Source of the DNA: Streptomyces violaceoruber
GTDB taxonomy: Bacteria > Actinomycetota > Actinomycetes > Streptomycetales > Streptomycetaceae
Assembly (NCBI GenBank): GCA_000720805.1
Contig: JODI01000133.1
Location: forward strand, 1 to 15,160
Reading direction: 5' to 3'
Length of the DNA: 15,160 nucleotides
Numbering within the stretch: the first letter of the stretch is position 1; the number at the start of each line of letters is the position of its first letter. Of this stretch, positions 13,342 to 15,160 are shown piece by piece. The position numbers and the translations under genes were made by a program. The notes under the pieces are model-generated. The model saw only the letters and a program-made list of their open reading frames with translations. It ran no database searches and had not been told where the DNA came from.

Positions 13342-14151
13342 ATGGCGACACTTCCGAACCCGCTGCCGAAGCTGGCGGCCGACCCGAGCGGCCGCTGCCT
13401 CGGACTCGAACTCCCGCCCGGGACACTGATCGACGCGACCGACGAGGGCCCGTGGCACGAGCCGCTGCTGTGGTGCGCGGACGAGCGGGCGGTCCCAGGC
13501 GGCTGGGCCGCGCTGGAGCCGGCCCGGCGGACGGTGGGCCTGCTCCCCCTCGTCGCCGACGTCGGCGACGGCCACGGCGGCCCGCGGGACTGGCAGTTGG
13601 CGCCGGCGGAGGTTTCGTACCCCGGTGATCACGACCCCGAGGAGGTCCTGGCCGACCACTGGGCCGAACACGCGACGGCGGACGCGGCGCCCTGGCCCGG
13701 CCTGGCCTCCGAGGCATCCCCCGTCGCCACCGCCGTCCCCGCTGTCGATCCGGACTCGGTGGCATCCGGCGTCGCGAGCTCCCTCCTCGCGGGCGAAGGC
13801 CCGCTCAAGGAGCCCCGCCCCGCCCTCGTCTTCGCCCGCCGCAGCGCCGACATCCCGGCCGCGATCGGCTGGACGGGCCCGGCCAACCACGAAACCGACG
13901 TGGCCCGCCTGTGCGCGGTACTGCGTTCCTGGGAGGACCGCTTCGGCATACGGGTCGTGGCGCTCGGCTTCGACCACCTGCTGGTGTCCGTCGCGTTCCC
14001 GCCCACCACCCTCGCCGAAGCGGAGGCCGTCGCCGCCGAGCACGCAGCGTTCTGCCCGGACAACCTGCGGCAGGACGGCGACACCACGCTGCGCGGCTAC
14101 GCCGAGCGCCGGCTCCTCGACCAGCCCACGTGGCACTTCTGGTGGGACTGA
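13342..14151 (+). CDS. DUF4253 domain-containing protein
   Basis: A 269-residue soluble protein with no signal or membrane segment. The N-terminal half (1-150) is acidic and poorly conserved in appearance. The C-terminal part carries the DUF4253 signature: PALVFARRSADIPAAIGWTG, LRSWEDRFGIRVVALGFDHL, a run ending AAEHAAFCPDNL, and the terminal WHFWWD. The biochemical role of DUF4253 is unknown. ATG 13342 follows the stop of the XRE-DUF2690 gene by 10 bp, with only a weak ribosome site (AAAGTCACC), so it is probably cotranscribed and perhaps coupled; a GTG at 13312 inside the upstream gene is a less likely start. It is convergent with the NAT gene, with 6 bp between stops and no strong hairpin. 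Confidence 0.87.
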   Translation: MATLPNPLPKLAADPSGRCLGLELPPGTLIDATDEGPWHEPLLWCADERAVPGGWAALEPARRTVGLLPLVADVGDGHGGPRDWQLAPAEVSYPGDHDPEEVLADHWAEHATADAAPWPGLASEASPVATAVPAVDPDSVASGVASSLLAGEGPLKEPRPALVFARRSADIPAAIGWTGPANHETDVARLCAVLRSWEDRFGIRVVALGFDHLLVSVAFPPTTLAEAEAVAAEHAAFCPDNLRQDGDTTLRGYAERRLLDQPTWHFWWD

Positions 14152-14157
14152 CCGGCG

Positions 14158-14994
14158 TCAGCCCAGCAGCACCGTCCCCTCCGGAGCCGCGATGCCGAAC
14201 TCCTCGTCCAGGAGCCGGCGCACCTCCGCCTCGTCGGTCACCTCCCGCTTGCGCACAGAGCCGTCGGCCGGCGTCTCGGTGAGGAGACGGCCGTGCAGCA
14301 GGAGATGGCGTTCGGAGCTGACGCTCTGGACGTAGAGCCGCTGGGTGAACGGGGACCGCGGGTTCGTCGCGATGTGCCAGTTGATGACCTCGAAGTCGGG
14401 CGTCTCGAACGGCTCCAGCGTGAACGCGTACTGGTTCTCCCACCCGCCCTCGGCGTACGCCTGGAGCACCCACAGTTCCAGCGGCCCCCGGTGCGGCAGG
14501 TGCGCCAGCCGGTGCCGCCGCCCCGCGTCCCGGAACTCGGCACCGGCTGTCAGCGGCACCGCCTCCAGCAGTGCCCCGAGGGCCCCGAAGCCGACGTCGG
14601 CCAGATACGGCCCGGGCTCGCCGGGCACGTCGACGAGCAGGGCCATGTGCGTGCGCGGACGGCTCTCGACGCGGTCCGCGCCCACGACGACCCGGGCGGC
14701 CAGCCGGGTCAGCCGGAAGCCCAGTGCCTCCAGCGCGAGCGAGAGCAGCGTGTTGTGCTCGTAGCAGTAGCCGCCGCGCCGGCTGCGGACCAGCTTGGCC
14801 ATGAGGTCGGCGGGGTCGAGGGAGGGTGCCGTACGGCGCAGGGCGTCCAGGTTCTCGAACGGGATGGCCCGCACGTGCGCCAGGTGCACGCCCCTCAGCG
14901 TCGCCACGTCGGCCCGCCGTTCCCCCTCCCACCCGATCCGCTCGAGGTAGGCGTCAAGGTCGAATCCCACTATGTCTGCGATGTCTTCGGCCAT
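14158..14994 (-). CDS. nat: Arylamine N-acetyltransferase
   Basis: A 278-residue cytoplasmic NAT, normal for bacterial members. It transfers an acetyl (or other acyl) group from acyl-CoA to arylamines, arylhydroxylamines or hydrazides by a ping-pong mechanism through a catalytic cysteine. The Cys-His-Asp triad is visible: Cys77 in RRGGYCYEHN, His116 in RTHMALLV and Asp133 in YLADVGFG. The early IPFENLDAL (44-52) is also typical. ATG 14994 is supported by homology from MAEDIADIVGFDLDAYLERI; no strong ribosome site is seen. The natural substrate is unknown; likely roles are detoxification or metabolism of aromatic amines. The nearest upstream feature is the inverted-repeat arm, 71 bp away, which could influence its promoter. 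Confidence 0.95.
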   Translation of the reverse strand: MAEDIADIVGFDLDAYLERIGWEGERRADVATLRGVHLAHVRAIPFENLDALRRTAPSLDPADLMAKLVRSRRGGYCYEHNTLLSLALEALGFRLTRLAARVVVGADRVESRPRTHMALLVDVPGEPGPYLADVGFGALGALLEAVPLTAGAEFRDAGRRHRLAHLPHRGPLELWVLQAYAEGGWENQYAFTLEPFETPDFEVINWHIATNPRSPFTQRLYVQSVSSERHLLLHGRLLTETPADGSVRKREVTDEAEVRRLLDEEFGIAAPEGTVLLG

Positions 14995-15065
14995 AGGACC
15001 ACCGTAGACACCCGGTCCGTCCCCCGCCCGCGGCCGACGGCAGGATCCCGCCCCCTCCTTTGGAC

Positions 15066-15160
15066 CTAGACGAGTAAGTCCGAAGGGGCCGGGTGCATTA
15101 AGCGAGGGTCTCGTTGGTCCGTTTGTGACGACAGACCTCGAAACCCTCGCGACTGCACTG
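15066..15160 (-). repeat. Right arm of the 95-bp perfect terminal inverted repeat
   Basis: This is the exact reverse complement of 5-99. The inner boundary lies 71 bp upstream of the N-acetyltransferase start and again shows CTAG at the junction (15066-15069). It is intergenic and interrupts no gene visible here. The sequence continues to the window edge, so only the inner end of the element may be visible. Confidence 0.95.

Noticed and set aside
14148..14161. Hairpin CTGAC/GTCAG between DUF4253 and NAT stops
   Set aside because: Only five pairs and no extension; too weak for a terminator call.
1..15160. A 15-kb composite transposon carrying all the genes
   Set aside because: The interior carries likely core genes (lysS, argS) with uniform composition, no transposase or resistance cargo is visible, and flanking duplications cannot be seen.

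Overview
The window is strongly GC-rich, and its genes have the G/C third positions, GTG starts and hairpin-only terminators of a Streptomyces-type actinomycete. Content also fits: a class I lysyl-tRNA synthetase divergent from argS, a DUF2637 membrane protein, transmembrane XRE regulators with DUF2690 or peptidoglycan-binding domains, DUF3558-like lipoproteins and a DUF4253 protein. There is no phage, plasmid, CRISPR, rRNA or tRNA gene. Most of the interval looks like ordinary chromosome, including two tRNA synthetases.

Layout. (1) 1-99: one arm of a perfect 95-bp inverted repeat whose other arm is the last 95 bp (15066-15160). (2) 96-913: a MarR-type regulator (-) divergent from a YnfA/UPF0060 membrane protein (+). 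(3) 1141-2063: an SDR oxidoreductase translationally coupled to a 48-residue single-pass membrane protein. (4) 2073-3266: an RtcB RNA ligase (-), convergent with group 3. (5) 3480-5439: two paralogous lipoproteins, then a hairpin terminator. (6) 5595-6920: a four-helix DUF2637 protein behind a perfect 14-bp palindrome, ended by a 22-bp stem that also serves lysS. (7) 6997-10697: lysS (-) and argS (+), divergent, with a triple repeat between them. (8) 10794-13331: a secreted peptidoglycan-binding-domain (PGBD) protein (-), then a divergent overlapping pair, XRE-TM-PGBD and XRE-TM-DUF2690. (9) 13342-14994: a DUF4253 protein convergent with an arylamine N-acetyltransferase (NAT).

Most notable points. 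The two window edges carry the same 95-bp sequence facing inward. This looks like the shared end of two oppositely oriented insertion sequences or another dispersed element, and possibly marks assembly contig ends. The XRE-TM-PGBD gene has a TTA leucine codon at codon 22, the only in-frame TTA I found, so its translation may depend on the bldA tRNA. It and its coupled partner carry cytoplasmic DNA-binding domains joined through one membrane helix to extracellular wall-related or Cys-rich domains, next to a secreted protein with the same repeat motif. I read this group as a candidate envelope-sensing module under developmental control. That is inference: no motif seen here proves what is sensed or which genes are regulated.
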